DNA of 64,000 bases from Stomoxys calcitrans (lineage: Eukaryota; Arthropoda; Insecta; Diptera; Muscidae): assembly GCF_963082655.1 (NCBI RefSeq), contig NC_081552.1, forward strand, positions 126,203,494 to 126,267,493, read 5' to 3'. A model generated the notes under the pieces. The model saw only the letters and a program-made list of their open reading frames with translations, was not told the origin of the DNA and searched no databases. Positions 1-11,693 of the stretch are shown in pieces; position 1 is the first letter of the stretch; each line of letters begins with the position of its first letter. A program made the position numbers and the translations under genes.

Positions 1-9
1 GGTTTTTCG

Positions 10-221
10 GTTGATTCGGTTTGTTAAATGAATTTCTTTCAATACATGTGGTACCCATATTAAAATTGACGCCAAACAAACAAATGTAAACAAAATTTCG
101 CGCACTTTTTTTTCTAAAGCAAGCTAAAGGTAATAGCTGATAACTGACAGAAGAAAGAATGCAATTACAGAGTCACAAGCCGTTGAAAAAATTTGTCAAC
201 GCCGACTATATTACAACTCAA
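10..221 (-). mobile_element. mariner fragment (5' part)
   Basis: This matches the transposase-start end of the mariner copies at 23,352-24,272 and 40,648-41,599, including the stretch encoding the WVPH and LTNRINA region. It ends at 221 just before TA (222-223) and then runs into HINE sequence, as at 24,272. Bases 1-9 do not match, so the copy is truncated or rearranged there. It is not coding. Confidence 0.85.
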
Positions 222-664
222 TAGCTGCCATATAAACCGATCTGGGATCTTGACTTCTTGACTTCTTGAGCCTCTAGAGGTCGCAATTATTATCCGATTT
301 GCCTGAAATTTTGTACTACGGATCCTCTCATGACCATCAACATACGTGTTTATTATGATCTGAATCGGTCTATAGCCCGATACAGCTCCCATATAAATCG
401 ATCCCTCTATTTTACTTCTTGAGCCCCCAAAGAGGGCAATTCTTATTCGAATTGGCTGACATTTTACACAGATCTCCAACATATAATTTAATTGTGGTGC
501 TAACAGCACCATATCTTGATATCGCTCTAATAGCAGAGCAAATCTTTTCTTATATACCTTTTTTGCCTAAGAAGAGATGCAGGGATAAGAACTCGACAAA
601 TGCGATCCATGGTGGAGGGTATATAAGATTCGGCCCGGCCGAACTTAGCACGCTTTTACTTGTT
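222..664 (+). mobile_element. HINE-A1, 3' part of a DINE-1/Helentron-like element
   Basis: This copy holds the final internal unit, the 3' subterminal inverted repeat (atggtggagggtat near 609-622), a perfect terminal palindrome TTCGGCCCGGCCGAA (629-643) and the 3' end ctttttacttgtt-like tail. Its left part is missing because the mariner at 10-221 sits at the same internal TA as in the copies at 22,602 and 30,989. Confidence 0.8.
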
Positions 665-1139
665 ATTTAATAATACAAATTGCGTGTCCTGTTTCCAACA
701 CGATTGATAAAGGCACTTTGTGATTTGATTAAGGCACTTTGTTGCTAAATAGGGGGCACTACTGGTAACATATGTAACAGTTCGGAGCTGAAATACAGGC
801 AGGGATTCCGAATGTTTCTCTTTCAATATAATTTATTGCCAACAAGCATCGCGTTCGTCCACAAGTACCTTTCGATAGATCGTGGTGATGTAAGCTACTA
901 ACACCTATTTGTGAAATCGAAATCGACATAATATGTTGAAAATATTAATATGAAAGGTCGGACCAACACGAAGTATGTCGTTAAGGGATTTGTCATTGCT
1001 TGTAGTGCAAGGAGCGTTAAAAACAAAACGCAAACGAGTTGTGGTACTGTCCGGCTTAATTACGTAGTCATTTGGTTGTACGTGATCCGTATGACCTAGC
1101 TAGTTGGATATCTTCTTGATATTTCGCTGAAAAACGGCG
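665..1139. other. unassigned stretch
   Basis: No convincing reading frame, RNA or repeat is seen. Because a BEL gag remnant follows on the minus strand, this could be its decayed continuation towards the protease, but no motif supports that. Confidence 0.4.
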
Positions 1140-1890
1140 GGGTAGACGAACTCTCCCTCTCTTTATGTAGCAAAGTGTGGTGACTACTGCGACACTGCTG
1201 GCATTTGTTGGTAGATGGTCATTTGCTTACCATGTGATAAGCTGAAAGCCAGTTTAAACAGAGTTTTTTTTTACCAAGGTTAAATCTATCTACTAAGATT
1301 GAAATAAACTAATTGAAACTAAGTTGTGCATTTAAACGGGCTGAGCTACCATTGCAAAAGAAGCATTTGGGTTGCTGGGTTTTAATTGCGACTTGAGCCA
1401 TGTTTTCTGAAAACGGCGAACGTTGGCGATATTTAGAGTTTGAGTGCTTGGCATGAGCTTGGTTTGAATAAACAGCTCGCACCGCCTTCAATGATGTCCA
1501 GTGTTTTGCACCGGGGTCCCAAAGTAGAGCAAGGTTATCCCAGGTTGGTAATTGCAGTTCCGATGTAGCATCTTTACTTTCCAAATTTATAGCGACATCT
1601 TCTTCCTATTTAGTTTGAGTTTCATTATAAAGCTTCGATAAAACAAGGTGTAGAATATTGCCATCGTCAATCTGATTGGTTTTGGGAATTGATTGTAGGG
1701 CACGTAGATTTAAGTTGAAATTGTCGATGAATTCTAGTACGACGGATATAGTTGGATTTTTTATTTTTTGAATGGTAAATATTTTATTTATGTGCGGCAG
1801 GAATATGGTTCGCTTATTGTCGTCATTGTACACAAGCATCGTAAACATGTTAAAGAACTCCAACCAATCGTTGTGATTTCCTCTAAACAT
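1140..1890 (-). pseudogene. BEL/Pao gag remnant
   Basis: Three minus-strand frames carry successive pieces of a BEL/Pao-type Gag. At 1,606-1,890 there is a DUF1759-like part (FRGNHNDWLEFFNMF and LRALQSI). At 1,309-1,584 there is the LPTWDNL part followed by a half zinc knuckle (KCFFCNGSS). Near 1,155-1,210 there is a second knuckle, CQQCRSSHHTLLH. The same order of motifs is seen in the intact Gag of the element at 5,909-12,169. Frames are shifted and stops intervene, so this is dead. It is separated from the LINE tail by a sharp boundary at about 1,890. No LTR was found. Confidence 0.7.
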
Positions 1891-2500
1891 AGGTTAGGTT
1901 TAAGTGATAGTGTGCTATCAGGCTCACTTAGACAGTGACCTGTCATGGCAGACACAATGACTGAGACGTCTGTTCTACCCAGTGACAACAAAGCTTCTTC
2001 AAGTCTTGATTAGGCCACTTTGTGACCATCTATCATTCGTTGTCCTTCGGTACTGGTCCTGAAAACTTAGCTTACATGTCGCTAGAGGCATACCCACAGA
2101 TTTCAGATCCCTGGAATGTGTTAGGTGGATCCCAGTCTCGCCAGCTCGTCCGCTTTAAAATTTCCTGGGATATCTCTGTGGCCCGGCACCCAGAACAGGT
2201 AAATTTTGAACTGTTCAGCCATCTCGTTGAGAGATCTGCGATAGTCGAGGGCGGTTTTTGTGTTCAGAAATACTTTCTCCAGGGATTTAATGGCTGTATT
2301 TATTCCAATCGTTGTAATGCCATTATATCTTAGCCACTCCACCACTTCCTTAATTGCAAGAATCTCCGCTTGATATACACTGCAGTTGTCGGGTAACCTT
2401 TTCGATATGACCAGTTCTAGATCTTTAGAGTATACCCCAAAGCCCAACTGGTCGTCTAGTTTGAAACCATCCGTCCAGAATCTAATCTAATCTATTCTAT
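1891..2500 (-). pseudogene. LINE 3' fragment with RNase H domain
   Basis: The minus strand encodes an RNase H domain. A frame at 2,121-2,447 starts with GFGVYSKDLELVISKRLPD and ends with WVPGHRDIPGNFKADELA, the usual C-terminal RNase H signature of I/LOA/R1-type LINEs. The following tail includes GRTDVSVIVSAMTGHC. The copy ends at a cctaacctat sequence near 1,891, the probable 3' terminus, and is 5'-truncated near 2,500. Related fragments lie at 5,131-5,760 and 59,830-60,115. The clade assignment is tentative. Confidence 0.75.
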
Positions 2501-2605
2501 ATTGACAAAATCTATAATAAGTATTGAATAGAAAGGTATTGACTTAAGTTTTGTGTCGTTTGGTGTATGTTAAGTTGTTGTGTAGATTATTAATAATTAG
2601 TTCTT

Positions 2606-3404
2606 TTTTTATATCCTCCAACATATCACTTCCAACAACTGTGCCAATTATGGTTCAAATCGGTGCATAATCTGATCTAGCTGCCATAAAAACCGATCTT
2701 GGGTCTTGAGTTCTTGAGCCTCTAGAGGGCGCAATTCTTTTCCGATTGTAATGAAATTTGCACGAAGTATTTTGTTATGATATCCAACAACTGTGCCAAG
2801 TATGGTTCAAATCGGTTAATAACCTGATATAGCTGCCATATGAACCGATCTGGGGACTTGACTTCTTGAGCTTCTAGAGGACGCAATTCCTATCCGATTT
2901 GGCTGAAATTTTGCATGACGTATTTTATTCTTACTTTCAACAATTGTTTCAAATAAGGTTCAAATCGGTTCATAACCTGATATGGCTGCCATATAAACCG
3001 ATCTGTGATTTTGACTTCTTGAGCCTCTAGAGGTCGCAGTTATTATCCGATTTGCCTGAAATTTTGTACGACGGATCCTTTCATGACCTCTCAACATACG
3101 TGTTTGTTATGGTCTGAATCGATCTATAGCCCGATACAGATACCATATAAATCGATCTCTCTAATTTACTTCTTGAGCCCCTAAGTTGCACAATTCTAAT
3201 TCGAATTGGCTGACATTTTACACAGGTTTCCAAAATATAATTTAATTAAGGTCCAAACCGGACCATATCTTGATATCGCTCTCATAGCAGAGCAAATCTT
3301 TTCCTATTTCTTTTTCTTCCTAAGAAGAGATGCCGGGAAAAGAATTCGACAAATGCGATCCATGGTGGAGGGTATATAAGATTCGGCCCTGCCGAACTTA
3401 GCAC
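2606..3404 (+). mobile_element. HINE-A2, internally deleted
   Basis: The start resembles the 5' inverted repeat (ttttatatcctccaacat) and passes directly into internal ~150-bp units, so the GTCY tract is deleted. The 3' inverted repeat and a slightly mismatched terminal palindrome (ttcggccctgccgaa, 3,382-3,396) are present. The tail stops at gcacg, where the next HINE begins. Confidence 0.8.
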
Positions 3405-4813
3405 GTTTTTATACCCTCCACCATAGGATGGGGGGTATACTAATTTCGTCATTCTGTTTGTAACTACTCGAAATATTCGTCTGAGACCCCACAAAGTATA
3501 TACAATATATTCTTGAACGTCGCAAAATTTTATGTCGATCTAGCCATGTCCGTCCGTCTGTCTGTCCGTCCGTCTATCTGTCGAAAGCACGCTAACATCC
3601 GAAGGAGTAGAGCTAGCCAATTAAAATTTTGCACAAATACTTCTTTTTAGTGTAGGTCGGTTGGTATTGTAAATGGAACATATCCATGTTTTGATATAGC
3701 TGTCATATAAACTGATCTTGGGTCTTGACTTCTTGAACCTCTAGAAGGCGCAATTCTCATCCGATTGGAATGAAATTTTGCACGACGTGGTTCATTATGA
3801 TATCCAACAACTGTGCCAAGTATGGTTCAAATCGGTCCATAACCTGATATAGCTGCCATATAAACCGATCTTTGGTCTTGACTTCTTGAGCCTCTATAGT
3901 GCGCAATTCTTATCCGATTTGAATGAACTTTTGCACGACGTGTTTAGTTATGATATCCAACAACTGTGCTAAGTATGGTTCAAATCGGTTCATAATCTGG
4001 TACAGATCGGTTCATAATCTGGTACAGCTGTCATATAAACCGATCTTGGGTCTTGACTTCTTGAGCCCCTACAGGACGCAATTCTTATTCGATTTTATTG
4101 AAATTTTGCACGTAGTGTTTTGGTATCACTTCCAACAACTACGCTAAGTATGGTTTAAATCGGTCCATATTTTGATATAGCTGCCATATAACCGATCTGG
4201 GGTCTTGACTTCTTGAGCCTCTAGAGGGCGCAATTCTCGTCCTATTTAACTGAAATTTTGAACGTAGTGTTTTGGTATTACTTTCAACAACTGTGCTAGG
4301 TAAGATTCAAATCGGTTCATAATCTGGTATAGCTGTCATATAAACCGATCTTGGATTTTGACTTCTTGAGCCAATTGAGCGCGCAATTCTCATCCGATTT
4401 GGCTAAAATTTTGCATGAGCTGTTTTGTTTTGACTTCCAATAACTGTTCTAAATATGGCGTAAATCGATATAGAACTTGATATAGCTGCCATATAAACCG
4501 ATCGGGGATCTTAACTTCTTGAACCTCTAGAGGGCGCAATTCTCATCCGATTTTGCTAAAATTTTGAACGTAGTGTTTTGGTATTACTTTCTCATGACCT
4601 TCAACATACGTGTCTAGTATGGTCTGAGTCGATCAAAAGCTTGATACAGCTCCCATATAATACTATCTCCCGATTTTGCTTCTTGAGCCCCTACAAGGCG
4701 CAATTCATATCCGAATGAACTGAAATATTACACAATGACTTCTACAATGTCAATCAGCATTCATTTATGGTCCGAATCGGACTATAACTTGATATAGCTC
4801 CAATAGCACCTTA
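3405..4813 (+). mobile_element. HINE-A3, 5' part
   Basis: It begins tttttataccctccaccat immediately after HINE-A2. It has a short GTCY tract (about 3,548-3,583) and at least six internal units of about 150 bp (ccgatc, ttgacttcttgagcc, gcgcaattct, gattcaaatcgg). It lacks the 3' inverted repeat and hairpin, so it is 3'-truncated. The open frame of 74 codons inside it is not a gene. Confidence 0.85.
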
Positions 4814-5130
4814 TGCCACAATCAACAGTGATATAACACCACAATGAAAGGACAATAAATATGTATACAGTCTTCTCTGGCAGCTTCTACAACAAACTAC
4901 AGATGGAGGATAGAATTCTTTATTACATGAATAGGATCGGTGAAGGATACACTACTATGATAAAACAAAATATTTCAAGTGGTTCTCGAAGGAGGGAAGA
5001 AATTTAGCCGAATTCCACGGTAAGCCCCCATTTATATTTTATTCTATTATCAATGAAAGTCTTAGGATGCTACATGTTAATTTCCGCTGCAACTTTTTGC
5101 AACCTTCGAAGTTATGACCAAAAGACTAGG
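4814..5130. other. unassigned stretch
   Basis: No coding, RNA or repeat signal is recognised here. It lies between a truncated HINE and a LINE tail. Confidence 0.4.
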
Positions 5131-5760
5131 TTAGGTTAGGTTTCAGTGGCAGTCTGCCATCAGACTCACTTAGATGTTTTCGTCCATTGTGATACCACAG
5201 GAACAGAAGAAGAAAGATGCCTTCTAGTTCCTACCGTTGAACCATCCAGATCGGTTTAAAAAGCCCAACAACTTGCAAATGTTCACATCCGCTAAATCAG
5301 ACAAGTTCTCAAAGAATTGAAAACCTAAAGTGGAACTCCTTCTGACTGCAAGTGCGGGACAAATACACAGAAGATGTTCTATATTCTCTTCTTCTTCTTC
5401 GATGCACTCACAGGTTCTGCAAAAGTCTTTGCTGGAAACATTCAGTCTGTAAGCCTGTCATGACTGAAAACAATGACTGAGACGTCTGTTCTTGCCAGTG
5501 ACAGCAAAGCGGTAGACCTCTTCAAGTCTACATTAGGTGACGTAGTTTTGGAATGTTCACAGCCACCTCTTTGTGATCATTTATCATTCGTTGTCCTTCG
5601 GGACTGGTCCTGAAAACTTAGCTTATATGTCGCTAGAGGCATACCCACAGATTAAAGTTTCCCTAGAATGTGTAGGGTAGTTCCTATTCTCGCAAGCTCG
5701 TCCGCTTTATAATTCCCTGGGATATCTCTGTGGCCCGGCATCCAAAAAACTAAAGGTACC
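5131..5760 (-). pseudogene. LINE 3' fragment with RNase H end
   Basis: Same LINE family as 1,891-2,500. The minus strand carries VFWMPGHRDIPGNYKADELAR (5,680-5,760), then a degenerate C-terminal tail including a zinc-finger-like piece (CRTCECIEEEEE, about 5,370-5,420) and a terminal run of cctaacctaacct near 5,131. Several stops and frame changes show it is dead. The purine-rich glutamate run of the tail is encoded by the cttcttcttcttc tract. Confidence 0.7.
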
Positions 5761-5903
5761 TCAATTTTTGTATGTTTTCGATTGTATCCATGGTGTTGTT
5801 TATGTGGCATTGTTTTATTGGTGTGGTACTGGTTAAATCTGCCATGCTCCCCTGCGCTTTCTTTCACTCTCTAATATACCTATAACTTGCGACCTATATA
5901 GAC

Positions 5904-5908
5904 ATGGT
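5904..5908. repeat. 5-bp target duplication (atggt) of the BEL/Pao element
   Basis: atggt occurs directly before the left LTR and again at 12,170-12,174 directly after the right LTR. Five base pairs is the usual duplication of BEL/Pao integrases. Confidence 0.95.
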
Positions 5909-6364
5909 TGTTTGAGTCTGTAATAGTTTTTACAGACTTTTTGATCCGAAAAAAATAAAACACAACAACAAACTTTCAAACTAATTTAAGTTCCGAATTG
6001 AACCACTTTATTGACTTGCTTGTTGCTAACGAGAAAGACTAGTAATTATATGCAAAGCTAAAAATGCAATTGCAACCAAAAATGCAACTGCTTTTATGTA
6101 TAAAAAAAGGCTTCATGTACAAAAAAGGTTTATGTACACACACGCACACATACATTAACGTGCATCCCCAATCTAATGGAACAGACAGCGGCTAGACAGC
6201 GACCAGACAGACATGCGTAGGCGTGTGTGTGAAAGTGCATGCGAACTTAGATTCTTAGGCAGGTAGTAAAATTGAGATGATGCACAAAACAGCAACAATA
6301 ACTTGCAAACAATTTTTGGGCATGAGCAACAGCCAAACTAACAGGGCCGGACTTGCAGTTAACA
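5909..6364 (-). repeat. 3' LTR of the BEL/Pao element
   Basis: 456 bp, starting TGTTTGAGTCTG and ending CAGTTAACA as written on the plus strand. It matches 11,714-12,169 by eye. On the coding strand it holds an AATAAA (plus-strand tttatt at 6,007-6,012). The gag-pol stop codon (6,359-6,361) lies just inside this LTR. Confidence 0.95.
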
Positions 6365-9300
6365 TCCTCCCCCCGTTGAAGGTCTTGGGGCTTCAACTGA
6401 TTCACTTATCGGCAGTACGGCTAGTTTGGTTATGGCTCGCTTAAAAATTCCGCTACTTGTTCGAACATTCACCACTCGAACTATTCCGTCTTCGCCCTTT
6501 ATAGTTTCCTCCACTCGTCCCATTTGCCACTTTAGTGGGGGCAAATTTTCATCTTTTATTACGACCATGGCACCAACAGATATATTGTCACTTTGAGCCT
6601 GCCATTTGGATCTCTCTTGTAGCAGCGTTAGGTAGGACGTACTCCACTTTCTCCAAAAAATCTGTTGCAATTCCGATACCTTTTGCCAACTGTTGAGACG
6701 ACCGAAGTTTATCCATGACATATTCGGCTCGGGTATTGAAATAAGTGGACCACCCACTAAAAAATGGCCAGGCGTCAATACATCTAGGTCCTCAGGGTCC
6801 TCGGAGAGCGGGCACAATGGACGAGAGTTTAAGATTGCAGAAATTTGGCAGACTAGTGTGCGTAGCTCGTCGAAAGTAAGTTTGTTTAGGCCAACTGCTC
6901 GATAAAAATGGAATTTAGCAGACTTTACAGCCGCTTCCCAGAGGCCACCAAAATGTGGGGATCTGGGTGGAATAAATTTCCAATCAATGCCATCATCAAG
7001 ACATTGATCATGAATGGCATTTAGATGTGATTGCCTCGAAAACATCTGCTTTAATTCATCCAACTCATTTTTTGCGCCCACAAAATTTGATGCATTGTCT
7101 GACCAAATCGTTTTGGGTTTGCCTCTCGTGGCAACGAAGCGTCGAAGCGAGCACAAAAATGAAGGTGTTGATAAATCCTGGACAACCTCGAGATGGGTTG
7201 CCTTTGTTGAAAAGCAAATAAATATGCAAATATAGCATTTCACAGGAGGGCGGCTCTTCACCTCCGACTTGTAAAAGAATGGCCCACAAAAATCGATTCC
7301 AGTTGTATGAAAGGCTCTATTTGGCCTTACTCGGTCTGAAGGCAAATTTCCCATGACGTTTTGGAGCAATTTCGGCTTCATTCTAAAACATCGGACACAC
7401 TTCGAAATAATGGAAGCTATCAGCTTTCGTCCTCCAATTGGCCAAAATTGCTGTCGAATTGCAGCCAGCAAACACTGAGCTCCGGCATGAAGTAGCTTGT
7501 GATGAAAATGCATCACCATTGATGCAGTAAACGGATGCTTTTTGGGCAGAATAATGGGGTGACGAGCATCAAAGTCCAGGGTTGAGTTTTGGAGACGCCC
7601 ACCAACTCGAATTAACCCAAACTCATCAATAATAGGTGCCAACGAATACAACTTGCTAGACGATGCAATTTCCTTATCTGATTTCAACGCCTTGTATTCC
7701 TCAGAAAAATGTACAAGCTGAATGTTTTTAACCAGGAGGCGAGTACCAGCTCTAATGTCGTCAGGGGTTAATACTTCGGTATGGGCACTCAATTTGGAAT
7801 ATACAAATTTAGAAACATACGCAAAAATTCGTTGCATTTTCAAAAAAGAATTGCGATACTTACACTGTATCGACAAATCAGTAAGAGAGGTCGTCAACAA
7901 TACATGTCTTCTACGCTCAGGTAAGTCATCCACATAACTTGCAGTATCAGGCCAGTTTGATGCTTCATTCAGCAGGAAGTTTGGACCACCTTTCCACAGT
8001 GATGAATGGAGTAGCTCCCCAGGTGTCGCACCTCTCGACAAGATGTCTGCTGGATTGAGTTTTGTTGGAACGTAGTGCCAGGTAATTCGAGTCCCATATG
8101 ACTGAATTCGAGAAATTCGATTGGCAACGAAAACGTTGAAGTTGGATGGCAGCTCTCGAAGCCAGGACAACACCACCATCGAATCGGACCAACAATGGAT
8201 TTCACAGTGAAAATCTAGAGATTTCACCACAGTATCAATCAGCTCAGCTAGAAGGCATGCAGCTGAAAGTTCGAGTTTTGGTACAGTGAGCGTCTTCAAT
8301 GGGGCAACTCTCGATTTAGAGCACAGAAGTTCAGATTTAATGACGCTGTTGAATTGGGACCTCACATAGACACATGCGCCGTAAGCAGCCAAGCTGGCAT
8401 CGCAGAAACCATGAATCTGCAATGATGCCGACGCCATTGAAACATGCCGTGGAAATGTGAAACGGTGCATCAGATCGAATTTCGAAATATATTCAATCCA
8501 CAATGAATGTAGTGATTGAGGCAAGCTTTCATCCCATTGAAGATTGAGTTTCCACAGATGCTGCATAAACATTTTTGCCTTTGTAATGACTGGACCAATC
8601 AAACCCAATGGATCGTAAAGGCGGGCAATCGAAGATAAAATGGACCGCTTTGTCACCACCTTCCAGTCATCAATGGGGGTAAAAGAGAAAATGAAATTAT
8701 CACTCTGGGGATCCCAAGTGAGCCCAAGAGTTTTGGTGACATCTGTACCGTCATGAAATTTTAACAATGTTTCACAGTCTTCTGCAGGAACATCCCGTAG
8801 GGCGTCTGGATCATTGGAGCACCACTTGCGAATCAAGAATTCGCCCTTTTTAAGCAAAGCTGTTACTTGATGCCTTATCTCTTCGACCTCTGCTATGGTA
8901 TTGCCACCAGAAAGCATGTCATCTACGTAGAAGTCACGTCGAACCACTTTGGAACCCAGTGGAAAGTTCTCTTCTTCATCGATTGCAAGTTGATGCATTG
9001 CACGGATAGCCAGGAATGCAGCGGGTTTTGTACCATAGGTGACTGTGTTCAGTTTATAGGTTTTGATATCATCCGCCTCGTTCTCTCGCCACAGAATGCA
9101 TTGGAGGTAATCGTCAGGGTGTGACACTCGAACGCACCTGTACATTTTACAAATGTCTCCACTAAGGGCCACCTTAAAGAACCTGTACCTCACCAAGGTA
9201 TTGAACAGCTTTGGTTGTATGGTAGGGCCGGAATGCAAAATATCGTTTAATGATAGCCCAGTTGCGGTTTTTGCCGATCCATCAAAAACCACTCTAAGTT

Positions 9301-11650
9301 TGGTCGATGTGCTGTCCAACTTGTGGACACAGTGGTGTGGCAAGTAGTACTTCGATTCGGGTACCTGTGGCGAGATTAACGACATATGGCTTAATGTGGC
9401 ATACTCACGCATAAAAGTTGTATATTGAGCCTTTATTTCTGGACTCCGACGAAACTTTCTTTCCAAAGACATTAGACGTTGTAATGCACGCTGATATGAA
9501 CCACCAAGTGATGAGACACCCCTGCTTTCGATTTGCGGCAGCCGAACAGAATATGACCCAGAAGGCAAACGAACGAAGTTGGTTAGAAAATGATTTTCGC
9601 AGTAGAGTTCATTGTCAGATCTGGATTCATCATAAACAAAGTTGGTCTCGATTTCCCAAAAGGATTTGACGACGGTTGAAAGCTTCTCTTCTTCTTCCTC
9701 AAGCTCGGAATACGACACAGCAAGTGACCAGGATTTACATGGCTGAAAACTACCACCTGCTACGACCCAGCCGAATAATGTTTTTTGTAAAACAGGGAGG
9801 TTGACACCAATTTTTATTTGCCCCACTGACATCAGATTGAAAAACAATTCGGCACCAATTAACATGTCGATATGATCCGGCTTGTTAAATGCAGGGTCTG
9901 CTAATTGAATGTTCTTGGGCATATTCCAGTTGGAGGCATCGAGATTTATTTTTGGCTTGTAGTCAGTGATGCTTGGTACCACCATGGCAGCGAACGAAGT
10001 GGTGAAATCACTATGGCATGATTTCACAACCAAATCAACAGATTTTTCAACCAGCATACTTCCATCACCTATGCCGTAAACTGTGGCTGAGACTCGATTA
10101 CAATTTAAGCCAAGAGTCTTTGCAAAACGATTTGCAATCATGTTCAACTGGGATGCAGAATCCAAAATTGCTCGACACGGCACAAAATTCCCAAACTTGT
10201 TTTTGGCGAGGACAATAGCTGTTGCCAACAGGACGGTTCCACCCGTGGTTGCTGACCTTCCAGATGAATCAGCTGACGAAACAAGAACTGATTGGGATAT
10301 AGATGGTTCCACTACAACAGATGGCTGGGCTGACGGCGTTTGGTCCATATGCAACATTGTGTGGTGTTTTGAAGAGCATTGCCTGCAAGAGCCCGAATTG
10401 CACTTTTTTAACACATGGCCCTTCCGAAGACAATTGAGGCACAATTTCAAACGCTTTGCCTCTTTGAAACGAAGAGATGGGGAGAGATTGCTGAAAGGTG
10501 GACAATTGACAATGTAGTGGTCCATTGAATCACAAAAAGCACACAAAGGAGAAGAGCTTCCAGAGGCCACATGTACGTGGCGATTTTTAAATGATTGCTT
10601 TTTGTTGTTTTGCTGAATAGAGCCGGCACAAACCACGGAATTCTCCAAGTTCTCCAGCATACGACATCTTTGCTCTAAAAAACTTGACATGGACTGCCAC
10701 GACGGCAATTCATTCACAGCCAGACTCTCCTCCCACTTAATTTGGGAATCTCTATCCATTTTAGTGGCAGCTAAATATACTAAGAGCCCATCTGCAATTT
10801 GGTCTCTACTGGCAATCGTCTGCAGGGCTCGCAGGTGCGAATTAAATTTGTCACTAAGCTGGCGCAAACCAATGGCTGGGGAAACTTCCACAGCTTTCAG
10901 CGAAAAAATGGCCTTTATATGGGTCTGAAAATTTAACAATTTATTATCAAAACGATTCTTCAACAATTTTACCGCTTCCATATAATTTCTTTCGTTTACC
11001 TCCAACGATGAAATTGTGTCCAAGGCGGCACCTGTTAAGCTTGAGCGCAGATGATGGAATTTTTCCAGGTCACTTAGTTCTGCGCTGCTGTCGACAATTG
11101 TTGAGAACAGTGAAAAGAAATTCGGCCAATCAGCATAAGCTCCACCAAACTTTGGCAACTGGATCTCTGGTAGGCGTGTTTTGCGTGTCGAGGATGAATT
11201 TTCAGAAAATGGACCTCCATCAACAGAAAATTGGCGCACAGTCGAAGACCGGGGATTTGATTCCAATCTACGGATGGAATTCATCTGTCGAGTCAATTTG
11301 GCCTTGACATCCAAATACAAGGCGGTAAATTTCATCCTTTCTTCACTTTCCATTTCGGCCGTTACCATCTCTTCCAATGCTGACTGAGCCTCTTCGAATG
11401 AGGCGCCTATCTGCTCTACATAGTCAAGACGGACGGACAAATCTGCCTCATCATATTCACTAAGCTGCGCCGTTGTAAGGGATTTTTTCAACATTCCCAA
11501 CTGTTTCAGCATTGATGCAATTTTTGTCATGTAGGGCAATAAATTTTTTGAATTTCCGCCATCACTTGTATTGTTGGTAGGCTCTGTGTCTGGCATATTT
11601 TTTCGTGGCAATTTAAACTTTTTCACAAACAACTTTTGAATATAAAACAA
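6359..11650 (-). CDS. BEL/Pao Gag-Pol polyprotein
   Basis: A 1,763-residue polyprotein that supplies capsid, protease, reverse transcriptase, RNase H and integrase for the retrotransposon. In order: a coiled N-terminal region; a DUF1759-like Gag (about 120-330; LPKFGGAYADWPNFFSLF); two zinc knuckles (CAFCDSMDHYIVNC from residue 370 and CLNCLRKGHVLKKC after it); an aspartic protease with catalytic Asp near 497 (ILDSASQLNMI, DUF1758 type); reverse transcriptase with YVDD at 908-911; RNase H (CWSDSMVVLSWL); an integrase zinc-binding domain (HHKLLHAG, CVRCF); an integrase core with Asp near 1453 (GIDFCGPF) and SDNASNF, ending HFGGLWEAAVKSAK; and a DUF5641-like C-terminus (PGHFLVGGPL). Met 19 (11,594-11,596) is an alternative start with no upstream competitor removed. 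All catalytic motifs I can check are intact. Confidence 0.96.
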   Translation of the reverse strand: MFYIQKLFVKKFKLPRKNMPDTEPTNNTSDGGNSKNLLPYMTKIASMLKQLGMLKKSLTTAQLSEYDEADLSVRLDYVEQIGASFEEAQSALEEMVTAEMESEERMKFTALYLDVKAKLTRQMNSIRRLESNPRSSTVRQFSVDGGPFSENSSSTRKTRLPEIQLPKFGGAYADWPNFFSLFSTIVDSSAELSDLEKFHHLRSSLTGAALDTISSLEVNERNYMEAVKLLKNRFDNKLLNFQTHIKAIFSLKAVEVSPAIGLRQLSDKFNSHLRALQTIASRDQIADGLLVYLAATKMDRDSQIKWEESLAVNELPSWQSMSSFLEQRCRMLENLENSVVCAGSIQQNNKKQSFKNRHVHVASGSSSPLCAFCDSMDHYIVNCPPFSNLSPSLRFKEAKRLKLCLNCLRKGHVLKKCNSGSCRQCSSKHHTMLHMDQTPSAQPSVVVEPSISQSVLVSSADSSGRSATTGGTVLLATAIVLAKNKFGNFVPCRAILDSASQLNMIANRFAKTLGLNCNRVSATVYGIGDGSMLVEKSVDLVVKSCHSDFTTSFAAMVVPSITDYKPKINLDASNWNMPKNIQLADPAFNKPDHIDMLIGAELFFNLMSVGQIKIGVNLPVLQKTLFGWVVAGGSFQPCKSWSLAVSYSELEEEEEKLSTVVKSFWEIETNFVYDESRSDNELYCENHFLTNFVRLPSGSYSVRLPQIESRGVSSLGGSYQRALQRLMSLERKFRRSPEIKAQYTTFMREYATLSHMSLISPQVPESKYYLPHHCVHKLDSTSTKLRVVFDGSAKTATGLSLNDILHSGPTIQPKLFNTLVRYRFFKVALSGDICKMYRCVRVSHPDDYLQCILWRENEADDIKTYKLNTVTYGTKPAAFLAIRAMHQLAIDEEENFPLGSKVVRRDFYVDDMLSGGNTIAEVEEIRHQVTALLKKGEFLIRKWCSNDPDALRDVPAEDCETLLKFHDGTDVTKTLGLTWDPQSDNFIFSFTPIDDWKVVTKRSILSSIARLYDPLGLIGPVITKAKMFMQHLWKLNLQWDESLPQSLHSLWIEYISKFDLMHRFTFPRHVSMASASLQIHGFCDASLAAYGACVYVRSQFNSVIKSELLCSKSRVAPLKTLTVPKLELSAACLLAELIDTVVKSLDFHCEIHCWSDSMVVLSWLRELPSNFNVFVANRISRIQSYGTRITWHYVPTKLNPADILSRGATPGELLHSSLWKGGPNFLLNEASNWPDTASYVDDLPERRRHVLLTTSLTDLSIQCKYRNSFLKMQRIFAYVSKFVYSKLSAHTEVLTPDDIRAGTRLLVKNIQLVHFSEEYKALKSDKEIASSSKLYSLAPIIDEFGLIRVGGRLQNSTLDFDARHPIILPKKHPFTASMVMHFHHKLLHAGAQCLLAAIRQQFWPIGGRKLIASIISKCVRCFRMKPKLLQNVMGNLPSDRVRPNRAFHTTGIDFCGPFFYKSEVKSRPPVKCYICIFICFSTKATHLEVVQDLSTPSFLCSLRRFVATRGKPKTIWSDNASNFVGAKNELDELKQMFSRQSHLNAIHDQCLDDGIDWKFIPPRSPHFGGLWEAAVKSAKFHFYRAVGLNKLTFDELRTLVCQISAILNSRPLCPLSEDPEDLDVLTPGHFLVGGPLISIPEPNMSWINFGRLNSWQKVSELQQIFWRKWSTSYLTLLQERSKWQAQSDNISVGAMVVIKDENLPPLKWQMGRVEETIKGEDGIVRVVNVRTSSGIFKRAITKLAVLPISESVEAPRPSTGGGC
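6365..6374 (-). promoter_or_regulatory. polypurine tract of the BEL/Pao element
   Basis: The coding strand reads GGGGGGAGGA directly upstream of the 3' LTR. This is the expected primer for plus-strand DNA synthesis. Confidence 0.9.
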
Positions 11651-11693
11651 ATATTATCCGAGTTGATAATATTTTTCTAGTGATCACCAAGTA

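Noticed and set aside
5131..5160. taggttaggttagg as telomeric repeat (also 53,150-53,165)
   Set aside because: Only two to three units, at the 3' ends of LINE fragments; it is better explained as LINE tail.
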